A stretch of DNA of 64,000 bases. It comes from Bacteroidota bacterium. Its GTDB lineage: Bacteria > Bacteroidota > Ignavibacteria > Tepidaquicellales > Tepidaquicellaceae. Shown piece by piece: positions 26,274 through 33,655 of the stretch. The notes beneath the pieces are model-generated. The model made no database searches, had not been told where the DNA came from, and was given only the letters and a program-made list of their open reading frames with translations. Each line of letters opens with the position of its first letter. Position 1 is the first letter of the stretch. The DNA is taken from NCBI GenBank assembly GCA_018266835.1, contig JAFDZP010000002.1, forward strand, positions 572,419 through 636,418. The letters are read 5' to 3'. The position numbers were made by a program, and so were the translations under genes.

Positions 26274-26295
26274 AGTCCCGTCGTTAAACGGGACT
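26274..26295 (-). promoter_or_regulatory. hairpin immediately upstream of the palm-like gene
   Basis: AGTCCCGT at 26274-26281 pairs perfectly with ACGGGACT at 26288-26295. On the minus-strand transcript the hairpin ends nine bases before the start codon at 26264 and sits between the 91-residue gene and the polymerase-like gene. It may be a weak terminator or attenuator limiting expression of the downstream gene, or may shield its ribosome site. Confidence 0.6.
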
Positions 26296-26302
26296 TTTAA
26301 TT

Positions 26303-26578
26303 TTAAAATAATTTTTCCTTTTTTTGTCTCTCTTTATTCATCTTTATCTGCTTCTCAGCATAATCGAACATCAGCTCACGATTACTATCACCTATATCTC
26401 CAGTAAAAAGGTAGTCAAGCAGATTCCTTTTTTTCTCATCAAATATTTTGAACATATCTTTACCTTTTTCTACGCCATATATATCAATAAACTCGGAAAG
26501 ACCCAGCCAATATTGCACAAGAAAAATATGCCCCATTTGATTGTAAACAGGAGTTGTGCGTCGTGTATTTAAATCCAT
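26303..26578 (-). CDS. small island protein, unknown
   Basis: The 91-residue product begins at ATG 26578 (MDLNTRRTTPVYNQMGH) and has a helical middle with FLVQYWLGLSEFIDIYGVEKGKDMF and a very basic C-terminus (KQIKMNKERQKKEKLF). No known domain is recognised. It lies 38 bases upstream of the palm-like gene in the same direction, so it is likely an accessory of that replication module; the intervening hairpin may separate their expression. Confidence 0.6.
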   Translation of the reverse strand: MDLNTRRTTPVYNQMGHIFLVQYWLGLSEFIDIYGVEKGKDMFKIFDEKKRNLLDYLFTGDIGDSNRELMFDYAEKQIKMNKERQKKEKLF

Positions 26579-26620
26579 ACTAATTTTATTAAAATTTATA
26601 TCGTTTTTCTTTTAAAAATT

Positions 26621-26646
26621 TCAGGTAGCCTTTTGGGGCTACCTGA
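26621..26646 (-). terminator. hairpin after first 41-aa gene
   Basis: TCAGGTAGCC at 26621-26630 pairs with GGCTACCTGA at 26637-26646. It begins 14 bases after the stop codon of the 41-residue gene at 26660-26785, and the same stem recurs after its tandem paralogue. Confidence 0.7.
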
Positions 26647-26659
26647 ATTAATACTGTTT

Positions 26660-26785
26660 TTATTTTATCGCTATAAGCTTTTTAATAAGTTCATCGAAAT
26701 CCTTTTGAGTGGAATCCTTGGTTAGTGTACTTATAAGCTTACCATTGGTTTGTCTTAAACCAACTATAAAAAGATTTTTTTTCAT
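26660..26785 (-). CDS. 41-aa small protein, tandem copy 1
   Basis: ATG at 26785 opens a 41-residue frame starting MKKNLFIVGLRQTNGKLIS and ending KDFDELIKKLIAIK. A second gene of the same length, 206 bases upstream, encodes a close paralogue. Differences between them fall largely in conservative positions while both ends are kept (MKKNL..., TQKDF.EL.KKLIAIK), which argues that the frame is translated. No family is recognised; the C-terminal half looks helical and the protein is basic. Confidence 0.65.
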   Translation of the reverse strand: MKKNLFIVGLRQTNGKLISTLTKDSTQKDFDELIKKLIAIK

Positions 26786-26827
26786 CTTCTTTTTTTAAAA
26801 AAAATTTAACTCGTTTTTGTTTAATCT

Positions 26828-26853
26828 TCAGGTAGCTCATCTAAGCTACCTGA
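26828..26853 (-). terminator. hairpin after second 41-aa gene
   Basis: TCAGGTAGCT at 26828-26837 pairs with AGCTACCTGA at 26844-26853 around a 6-base loop. It is nearly identical in stem sequence and in distance from the stop codon to the hairpin after the first copy. Confidence 0.7.
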
Positions 26854-26865
26854 GTTACTCCGTTT

Positions 26866-26991
26866 TTATTTTATAGCTATAAGCTTTTTAGCAAGTTCCT
26901 CGAAATCCTTTTGAGTGGGATTTTTAGGTAAAGTGCCTATAAGCTTAGCGTTGGTTTTTCTCAAACCAGCCGTATAAAGATTTTTTTTCAT
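26866..26991 (-). CDS. 41-aa small protein, tandem copy 2
   Basis: This paralogue of the 26660-26785 gene starts at ATG 26991 (MKKNLYTAGLRKTNAKLIG) and also ends KKLIAIK. It is preceded by a purine-rich AAGAGAGAAG that can serve as ribosome site. The two genes share similar upstream (AAAAACGAGTTAAATT) and downstream (hairpin) sequences, so the whole cassette, not only the gene, was duplicated. Function unknown. Confidence 0.65.
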   Translation of the reverse strand: MKKNLYTAGLRKTNAKLIGTLPKNPTQKDFEELAKKLIAIK

Positions 26992-27388
26992 CTTCTCTCT
27001 TTCTAAAATTTAACTCGTTTTTATTTTGAACTTCAACCCTCGGTGATTGAAGTTGTATTACTGTTTTTAAAATCAGAAGTCGCCCGGCTCTGAAGCCAGG
27101 TCTCTTCCTCGTTTTTATTGTCTGCAAGAGCTCAATGTGTTCAGAGGAAGTTTTATTTACCTCCTCACTTCCCTTTGGTTTATTTGTTAATTTCAAGCTG
27201 CTCATATTGAAGATTGATTTCATTTTTCCTAAATCTGTTGAACCATATACGGTTTTAATCACAGAGTAAGTGTGTTAATTGATAAGATAAAATTACGATA
27301 CTTGTGTTTAGTAAAAAAGAGTTTTTATAGAAAGTGAACGAAAAATTGGTCGAAAAAAGGAAAGTGATGTGATTACTTTGAAGGATTT
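26992..27388 (-). other. non-coding or weakly coding tract with further hairpins
   Basis: Two more hairpins follow the same pattern of an AAAAACRG motif and then a stem on the minus strand: AACTTCAA/TTGAAGTT (27029-27036 with 27047-27054), and a CCTGGCT/AGCCGGG stem around 27082-27100. This suggests decayed copies of the small cassettes. A 105-codon frame (26945-27262, GTG start, or ATG inside it after AGGA) crosses both hairpins and overlaps the 41-aa gene; I do not trust it. The rest holds the start region for this leftward unit. Confidence 0.4.
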
Positions 27389-28375
27389 TTAAGAAGATTG
27401 GATATCCAAAATTTGACACAATTTAGAGGAGAAATTAATAAACCACCTCTTTCTTTTATTTGAAGCATTTCTACCTGATGCATCACCAATTTGTTTGTTA
27501 GTCATTTCTTTTTTATATTTATCTACGAAATGTTCTGCAACCAGAACGTAATACCCATTATCATCGTTAAATTCAATTTTTTTCTCATTACGTAACGTAT
27601 CAAAAAAAAGAGCCAGACTATTAAAGTTATGGTTCCACACCAGAGGTGCAACACTGGATCTATCCATATTTAAATTTTCAACGGAAGCTTTTATTTTACT
27701 ATCTTTAACAAAAAAGTGTTGAAGTAATTGCTCATCGTCATCATAAAGAACATAATTTATTTTCCTGAATTCATTAAACAGTTTTATTAGCAATTCTATT
27801 GTATCACTCCAAACAATCTTAGGTGTTAATATTTCAGGTAAAAATTCAAATGGATTTTTGCTTTTGCCAGAATCATTTGTTGGTGTGTTTTTTACATCAT
27901 GCTTTAATTCAATTTCATCGGGGTCTCCCCATCCTAATTCAATATTATGTTTAACATAATAATTATTAGATATTCTGTGACCTACTAATTTATCTATACT
28001 GTCATTTAATAAATCTAATATTGAAAAATAATATTGTTCAAATTTATCAATTGGGTATTCTTTTATATTATAGCGAAGAATGAAGTTGTAATATTCTTCA
28101 TGATGAGAACTTATCAGCTCGAAGTTTATCTTTTTCGGTTCAATTTTAAAAATAAACTTTAGATAGTCCGGGCATAATTTTTTTAACTCTGAAATGTTTA
28201 TCGGTTTTATTTTTTCAAGTCTGGAAGCTGACTTGGGAGATTTTTTGTCGTACAAATATTTTAACTCATTGAGTAATACAATTTTTTTAAAAGCATTGTA
28301 TTCTGACACAGGAATTTTAATTCCCGCATGAGTCTTTAACTCGGTTATGTTCTTCAGTGGTTTCCTTAATGCCAT
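27389..28375 (-). CDS. uncharacterised island protein next to DUF2779 nuclease
   Basis: The 328-residue product starts at ATG 28375 (MALRKPLKNITELKTHAG). It is soluble, Lys/Asn-rich and mostly helical. The C-terminal third (APLVWNHNFNSLALFFDTLRNEKKIEF, then NKQIGDASGRNASNKRKRW) has the look of a winged-helix or RteC-like regulatory segment of Bacteroidetes mobile elements, though this is weak. It lies 37 bases downstream of the DUF2779 nuclease gene and is probably co-transcribed. No catalytic motif is seen, so it may be a regulator or a partner. Confidence 0.6.
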   Translation of the reverse strand: MALRKPLKNITELKTHAGIKIPVSEYNAFKKIVLLNELKYLYDKKSPKSASRLEKIKPINISELKKLCPDYLKFIFKIEPKKINFELISSHHEEYYNFILRYNIKEYPIDKFEQYYFSILDLLNDSIDKLVGHRISNNYYVKHNIELGWGDPDEIELKHDVKNTPTNDSGKSKNPFEFLPEILTPKIVWSDTIELLIKLFNEFRKINYVLYDDDEQLLQHFFVKDSKIKASVENLNMDRSSVAPLVWNHNFNSLALFFDTLRNEKKIEFNDDNGYYVLVAEHFVDKYKKEMTNKQIGDASGRNASNKRKRWFINFSSKLCQILDIQSS

Positions 28376-28412
28376 GAATGATACTTTTATGATTTATTGC
28401 TTAACCTTAATC

Positions 28413-29912
28413 TCAGGTCGTTAAGTTTGCTTTATCAAATTCTTCATACAAAACTTCTAAAATTTTTACCATAGCAAAAGTATCAAGCTTACAATATTCC
28501 AATAGGTTTTTCCTAAATTCAATATATTGTTCAGTAGGTAAACCATCTTTGATAAATTTTAGAAAAGAATTACTTGCAGCGGTGCCATTATTTACTGCAA
28601 GATTTTGATAACTCATGGTAGGCACCATTGCCGGTAAAACATCTTTGATAGAGTATGAACCCTTCATAGCGGGTTTATAGAAATGCTTACCTCTGAAAGG
28701 AATAACCAAATCTACAAGTCTTGATATTAAGCCATCTATATTTTGTTTGAATGAAGGGAAATCTTTGGCTATTTCATTTAATCGAGTTTTTTCAAAAGCC
28801 AGATTGTAAACGACAATACTCCCGGATGTTCCTAATTCTAGAATCAATTTTGTTATAAAATCTTCTCGGGGGTCATTTCTATGTTCGCTTAAGAATTCAG
28901 AATGTTGTGTTTCTGAATTCTTAGAGCTTTGTATATGTAAAGAATATTGAAAAGTAATTTGCTGGTGTGGTTTGGTTTTATCGAACAATGGAATTGCAGA
29001 CTTTATTGACTCGAAATCTAAAAAGTATAATGGGTAAACCAAACCACTTAAAAAACTTCTTATCTCTTCTTTGTTAATATAATCACGATTTAATTTTGCT
29101 GAGTTAACATGTATTTTTTGTGTCGCAGTTAATCCGTCTTCAGGGACATCTTTTGCTTTTATAATTCCTCTCGAGTAAAAACTAATTTTTTTCTCTTCAG
29201 TTAATCTTGAAATATCGAAAACTGAATCTTCAGGGATGCCCGACCAGCAATGAGATTTGTAATCACATTTATGTGGCTCCTCACAATGTCTTCCAATTGT
29301 TCGTGTTGGACAAGTTGTTGAATTAAGAGAATTTTTAAACTTTATAATTTCTGATGCGACGAAATCCTGTTGTCCACATATGTCTGCTAATGCTGATTCA
29401 GCTACGAATAATTCTCTTAAATCAATTTCACCATTCCTAGAATATTGGTTATTCAAGCGAATCATTGAAAAGTCATTTAATTTCAGACCTGACTTCATAA
29501 TTACATAATATTGATATGATGCATCAACTTTGTGTTCGTCTTTTATTTTTGTTGTACTTTTAACTTCGTATGCATTCCACCCATTTTCTGTATAATCAAG
29601 AATGTCAATAACAGTTAAGCACTCATCATAAAGAAATGCAGCTTCAAAGATTGTTTTCCTTTCTGAAATTAATCTTTGAGTAACCAGAATTCCTTGCTCA
29701 ATATTCCCATGATTAAAATTTGTATGTACTCCGTCCGGAAAAAGCCTTTGTGCATATTCACCAACAATTTTCCCTGTTTCAAACAATTCCTTTGTAGCTT
29801 CACTAATTGGAGCTTTCAATTCAGGATTGTTCTTATCCAAGTAAAGCATCTTGACACAATGCGACCCTCTTGTAAAACTTGTTTTGCTTAAGATGTAATC
29901 AGAATTTGGCAT
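28413..29912 (-). CDS. DUF2779 protein: Cas4/RecB-like nuclease plus DEDD exonuclease domain
   Basis: The N-terminal half resembles a Cas4/RecB-type PD-(D/E)XK nuclease: SKTSFTRGSHC near the start, then VIDILDYTENGWNAYEVKS with the Asp and Glu-x-Lys, and a cysteine cluster (CPTRTIGRHCEEPHKCDYKSHC) that could bind an Fe-S cluster. The C-terminal half has the DUF2779 exonuclease pattern: YFLDFES, VVYNLAFEKTRL and EYCKLDTFAM, giving the four acidic residues of a DEDD-type RNase H-fold. At 499 residues it is typical for the family. It is divergent from the GIY-YIG gene across a 130-base gap. Role probably in DNA degradation or phage defence; the substrate is unknown. Confidence 0.8.
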   Translation of the reverse strand: MPNSDYILSKTSFTRGSHCVKMLYLDKNNPELKAPISEATKELFETGKIVGEYAQRLFPDGVHTNFNHGNIEQGILVTQRLISERKTIFEAAFLYDECLTVIDILDYTENGWNAYEVKSTTKIKDEHKVDASYQYYVIMKSGLKLNDFSMIRLNNQYSRNGEIDLRELFVAESALADICGQQDFVASEIIKFKNSLNSTTCPTRTIGRHCEEPHKCDYKSHCWSGIPEDSVFDISRLTEEKKISFYSRGIIKAKDVPEDGLTATQKIHVNSAKLNRDYINKEEIRSFLSGLVYPLYFLDFESIKSAIPLFDKTKPHQQITFQYSLHIQSSKNSETQHSEFLSEHRNDPREDFITKLILELGTSGSIVVYNLAFEKTRLNEIAKDFPSFKQNIDGLISRLVDLVIPFRGKHFYKPAMKGSYSIKDVLPAMVPTMSYQNLAVNNGTAASNSFLKFIKDGLPTEQYIEFRKNLLEYCKLDTFAMVKILEVLYEEFDKANLTT

Positions 29913-30042
29913 GAGTTCACAATAGAAAAATAAGTTAATGATTTCAATTCAAATTTATCCTACTTCTAAGTTGAATTAACAGAGCATATTATTTAAATTA
30001 TAAATTAATAATCAATTTCTTAGAAAATAGTAATGTAGTTAG

Positions 30043-30615
30043 ATGAATCATTGGAAAGAGCCGTATCCCGATAAAATGGAAAATTTAATCTTGGATTGTG
30101 AATCTGTATTAGAATCACTACTGTTAAAAATAAATCATAAAGATTGCAAAACTTTAGGAGAGTTATTTATTAAAGATAAAAACAGCAACAAAATACTTAT
30201 AAGAAAAGATGAGATAAAAAGACTTGGTTATACTTTTAATAATCGATTAACTAAATCAGATAAAAATCTTAATGAAATTAAAGGAATTTATATGTTCGGT
30301 AGTATTGACGAAGTTGATAAAATTGAGCCTATTTACATAGGCATTTCAGGTACAATTTTGAGAAGAATTAGACAACACTGTTGGGGTAAGTATCACTCCG
30401 AAGCAACTTTAGCATATTTGATGACTTCAAGTGATTTAAACCATCAAGGTAGAAGAGACCAACTTTCATATAGTGAATTGGAATTACGACAAGTAGTTAT
30501 AAGAAACTTTAAAGTTGCTTTTTTTCCTTTACAAGATGATTATTCGTTGTATTTTATGGAAGTTTACATTGCTGGAAGGCTTAAAATTAAATGGAATAGT
30601 TTTAGAACACATTGA
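30043..30615 (+). CDS. GIY-YIG nuclease domain protein paired with PHP/SMC ATPase
   Basis: The 190-residue protein has about 75 N-terminal residues without recognised domain, followed by a compact GIY-YIG domain: GIYMFG near residue 80, PIYIGISG near 97, the catalytic Arg in ILRRIRQH, and the metal-binding Glu in FMEVYIAG near 173. The family cuts DNA with one metal ion. It lies 45 bases before the large PHP/ATPase gene in the same direction and the pair is likely an operon. A homing endonuclease is less likely because there is no DNA-recognition extension and no intron. ATG at 30043. Confidence 0.75.
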   Translation: MNHWKEPYPDKMENLILDCESVLESLLLKINHKDCKTLGELFIKDKNSNKILIRKDEIKRLGYTFNNRLTKSDKNLNEIKGIYMFGSIDEVDKIEPIYIGISGTILRRIRQHCWGKYHSEATLAYLMTSSDLNHQGRRDQLSYSELELRQVVIRNFKVAFFPLQDDYSLYFMEVYIAGRLKIKWNSFRTH

Positions 30616-30660
30616 AGTAAAAGATAAATTCAAAATATTTATTAAAACATACTAAATAGA

Positions 30661-33561
30661 ATGTTAGATTATACCAATTATAATAGAGGTTCGGAATGGA
30701 GAAAGTGGGACTTACATTTACACACTCCAGGAACAAATAAAAATGATCAATTTGAAGGTGAAACTTTGGATGAAAAGTGGAAACTATTTATTCAGACTAT
30801 CAATACATCTCCAATAGAAATTGCTGTAGTTGGTATTACGGATTATTTTAGTGTTTCAAATTATTTTAAATTTAAAGAATATTTACTAAATGGAGCTATA
30901 ACTAAAAAGATTGAGTTAATTTTACCTAACATTGAATTAAGAGTACTACCAGTTACAGGATCCTCTACCCCTATAAACCTTCATTGTATTTTTAATTCTG
31001 AAATTGATAAGGAAATTGAAACAAGATTTTTAGCAAAATTAAAGTTTACTAACGGAAGTAGTAGTTATTCAGCAACCGAATCAGAATTGGAACGATTGGG
31101 TCGTGACCATGAAAACAACACAGGACTTGATAAAATTTCTGCATACAAAAAGGGAGTTGAGCAATATGTGATTACTATGGAAACTCTTTTTGATGTATTT
31201 AAAAATGATAAAATGCTTCGTGATAACACAATCATTGTTGTTTCTAATAAAAGTAATGATGGTGCATCAGGTATTATTAAGCATGAAGATTTTTTTATAA
31301 ATGTAAATGCATCTCAATTAGACGCAACACGCCGAAGTTTGTATCAAGCTTCCGATGCTATATTTTCTTCAAATGAAAATGATAGGATTTATTTTTTAGG
31401 AAAAGGAGTTGATGATGTTAGTACTGTAATTAGGAAATGTGGTACATTAAAGCCGTGTTTTCATGGATGTGATGCGCATTCGAACGACAAAGTATTTCAA
31501 CCTGATTTTAATAGGTTTTGTTGGATAAAAGCTGATCCAACCTTTGAAGGACTTAAACAGACACTTTATGAACCTGGAGATAGGGTTAGAATTCAGTCAA
31601 TGCAACCAGATTCAAAAATGGATAGGTTTGTTATTTCCCAACTTGAATTTCTTGACAGTGGGAATTTATTTGGGAATCAAAAGATTTTTCTAAATGAAAA
31701 TCTTAATGCAATTATTGGAGGTAAATCATCCGGAAAATCTCTACTATTATTTTCTACTGCAAAAAGTATTGATCCAGATCAAGTAGAAAAAACATCAAAA
31801 AGGTTAAATTTTGATGGGTATACTTTCAATTCTAATTTTAATTTCAAGGTTATATGGAAAAATGGTGATACTGATTTATTGAATGATTTAAAAGGAGCCA
31901 AAGAACACAAAATAATATACATTCCACAACTTTACATTAATTATTTAGTTGAAAAAAACAACAAGAAAGAGTTAAATGATTTGGTTCAAAATATTCTTCA
32001 ACAAGACCCAACGTTTAAGAAATTTTATGATCAATCAACTCTATTGATTAGGAATATTACTTCACAAATAGATTTACTTTTAAATGAATACTTGGCTATG
32101 AGAAATAATGGGAAAGAACTCGTTTTGAAAATAAAGGAATCAGGTAAATCTGAAACTATAAGAAATGGGATTGCAAAACTTGAATCTGATATTTCAGACG
32201 GACAGAAAGCTGCTAAGCTTAGTTCAGAAGATATAATTGATTACAATAAATTATTAGCAGAAAAAAATACTAATGATTCAAATTTAAAAAAATTATATTT
32301 AGAACAGAATGTTGCAAACAGATTATTAGAAGAGTTAATTTCTACTAGGATTAATTTACTTGGAGATAGTACTCAGAATGACAAGATTAAATTGAAAGGA
32401 AAACTTAATAAAACTTTAGATGATTTAATAGAAATACCTGATTACATGTTAAAATTAAAAGCGAACATTGAAATTGATTACGATAAAATGATTGATAACT
32501 TAAGAAATGAAATTTTAAAATTACGGTTTGATGAAAAAATACTAATAGTCGAGGAAAAGATTAAAGTTAATTTAAGAAATCTGGAACCTTACTTTAGAAA
32601 AATTGAAGACCAAAAAGAATTAGTAAAGCTTACTAATAAATTGGAAGCTGAAAAAAAGAAACTCGATGATATTGTTATATTAGAAAACCTTTACCAAAAA
32701 TTACTTATAGAATATGCACAAATGAGGAGTAAAATTACAGAATTATTGATTAATAGATTTAGTGAGTACAAGAGAATAGTGGAAAAAATTAATGATACCA
32801 AAAGTAATATAGGTTCCGATATTGAGTTAAGTTGTGAGCTAATTTATAAATTAGAAAAATTCAATTTTTATGAACAAGTTAATAAAACTACAATTGGAAG
32901 CGAACACTTATTAAATGATTTTATAAACGGTGAGTATGTAAAATATGATTCAATAATTGACTTATTTAGTAAACCACTTAGATTTAATAACTCAATGCTA
33001 AGCGATAATAATGAAGTAAATATTACAATGAAAGTTAATGTTACTTTTGAAGATATATTGAAAGGATTAGTAAAAGATAATTTTGAAATTGAATATTCCG
33101 TAAAGTACCAAGGCGATAATTTGTTGCACATGTCTCCAGGTAAAAAAGGAACAGTTTTGTTAATCCTTTTTTTACAAATGAGTTCTTCTGAATATCCAAT
33201 ATTGATTGATCAACCAGAAGATAATTTAGATAACAGAACTATTTATGATTTGCTTTGCAAAATGATTAAGGACAAGAAAAAGGATAGGCAAATAATAATT
33301 GTTTCTCATAATGCAAATTTGGTTGTAGCTACAGATGCAGAAAATATTATTGTGGCGAATCAAGAAGGACAAGAATCGATGTTAGAACAAGGTAAATACC
33401 GATTTGAATATGTAAATGGTGCCTTAGAACATTCGTTTAAAGTAACAAATGATACTATACCTCTTCTATTTAAGCAAGGAATACGGGAGCACGTATGTGA
33501 TATACTTGAAGGTGGGAATGAAGCATTTAAACAAAGGGAAAAAAAATACTCTATAAAATAA
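30661..33561 (+). CDS. TrlF-like protein: PHP domain fused to SMC/ABC-type ATPase
   Basis: The 966-residue protein opens with a PHP phosphoesterase-like domain: WDLHLHTPG (His-x-His near residue 18), GITDYFS, LHCIF, and CFHGCDAHSND near residue 270, which together form a metal site. The ATPase part has Walker A GGKSSGKS (about 351-358), a long coiled coil (about 470-740), an ABC signature MSPGKKG near 824, Walker B YPILIDQPEDNLD near 847 and the switch His in IIIVSHNAN near 881. This SMC/RecN-like layout matches what is annotated as the TrlF family of AAA-like ATPases. It probably senses or loads on DNA or RNA and uses the PHP site to cleave phosphoester bonds; with the upstream GIY-YIG protein it may form a two-gene defence system. 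Confidence 0.8.
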   Translation: MLDYTNYNRGSEWRKWDLHLHTPGTNKNDQFEGETLDEKWKLFIQTINTSPIEIAVVGITDYFSVSNYFKFKEYLLNGAITKKIELILPNIELRVLPVTGSSTPINLHCIFNSEIDKEIETRFLAKLKFTNGSSSYSATESELERLGRDHENNTGLDKISAYKKGVEQYVITMETLFDVFKNDKMLRDNTIIVVSNKSNDGASGIIKHEDFFINVNASQLDATRRSLYQASDAIFSSNENDRIYFLGKGVDDVSTVIRKCGTLKPCFHGCDAHSNDKVFQPDFNRFCWIKADPTFEGLKQTLYEPGDRVRIQSMQPDSKMDRFVISQLEFLDSGNLFGNQKIFLNENLNAIIGGKSSGKSLLLFSTAKSIDPDQVEKTSKRLNFDGYTFNSNFNFKVIWKNGDTDLLNDLKGAKEHKIIYIPQLYINYLVEKNNKKELNDLVQNILQQDPTFKKFYDQSTLLIRNITSQIDLLLNEYLAMRNNGKELVLKIKESGKSETIRNGIAKLESDISDGQKAAKLSSEDIIDYNKLLAEKNTNDSNLKKLYLEQNVANRLLEELISTRINLLGDSTQNDKIKLKGKLNKTLDDLIEIPDYMLKLKANIEIDYDKMIDNLRNEILKLRFDEKILIVEEKIKVNLRNLEPYFRKIEDQKELVKLTNKLEAEKKKLDDIVILENLYQKLLIEYAQMRSKITELLINRFSEYKRIVEKINDTKSNIGSDIELSCELIYKLEKFNFYEQVNKTTIGSEHLLNDFINGEYVKYDSIIDLFSKPLRFNNSMLSDNNEVNITMKVNVTFEDILKGLVKDNFEIEYSVKYQGDNLLHMSPGKKGTVLLILFLQMSSSEYPILIDQPEDNLDNRTIYDLLCKMIKDKKKDRQIIIVSHNANLVVATDAENIIVANQEGQESMLEQGKYRFEYVNGALEHSFKVTNDTIPLLFKQGIREHVCDILEGGNEAFKQREKKYSIK

Positions 33562-33655
33562 AATTGCTTAAAGAATTTTTTATACATGACTTGCCGATGA
33601 ACAATTACTCAGAATTGAGTTTAGTCGTGTTAAGATGAGTGCCTATTTAAATTCA

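Noticed and set aside
26945-27262. 105-codon minus-strand frame with GTG start
   Set aside because: It crosses two hairpins and overlaps the conserved 41-aa gene in another frame; its composition looks like translated non-coding DNA.
28413-29912. CRISPR-associated Cas4
   Set aside because: The Cas4-like half is fused to a DUF2779 exonuclease and there is no Cas1, Cas2 or array in the window.
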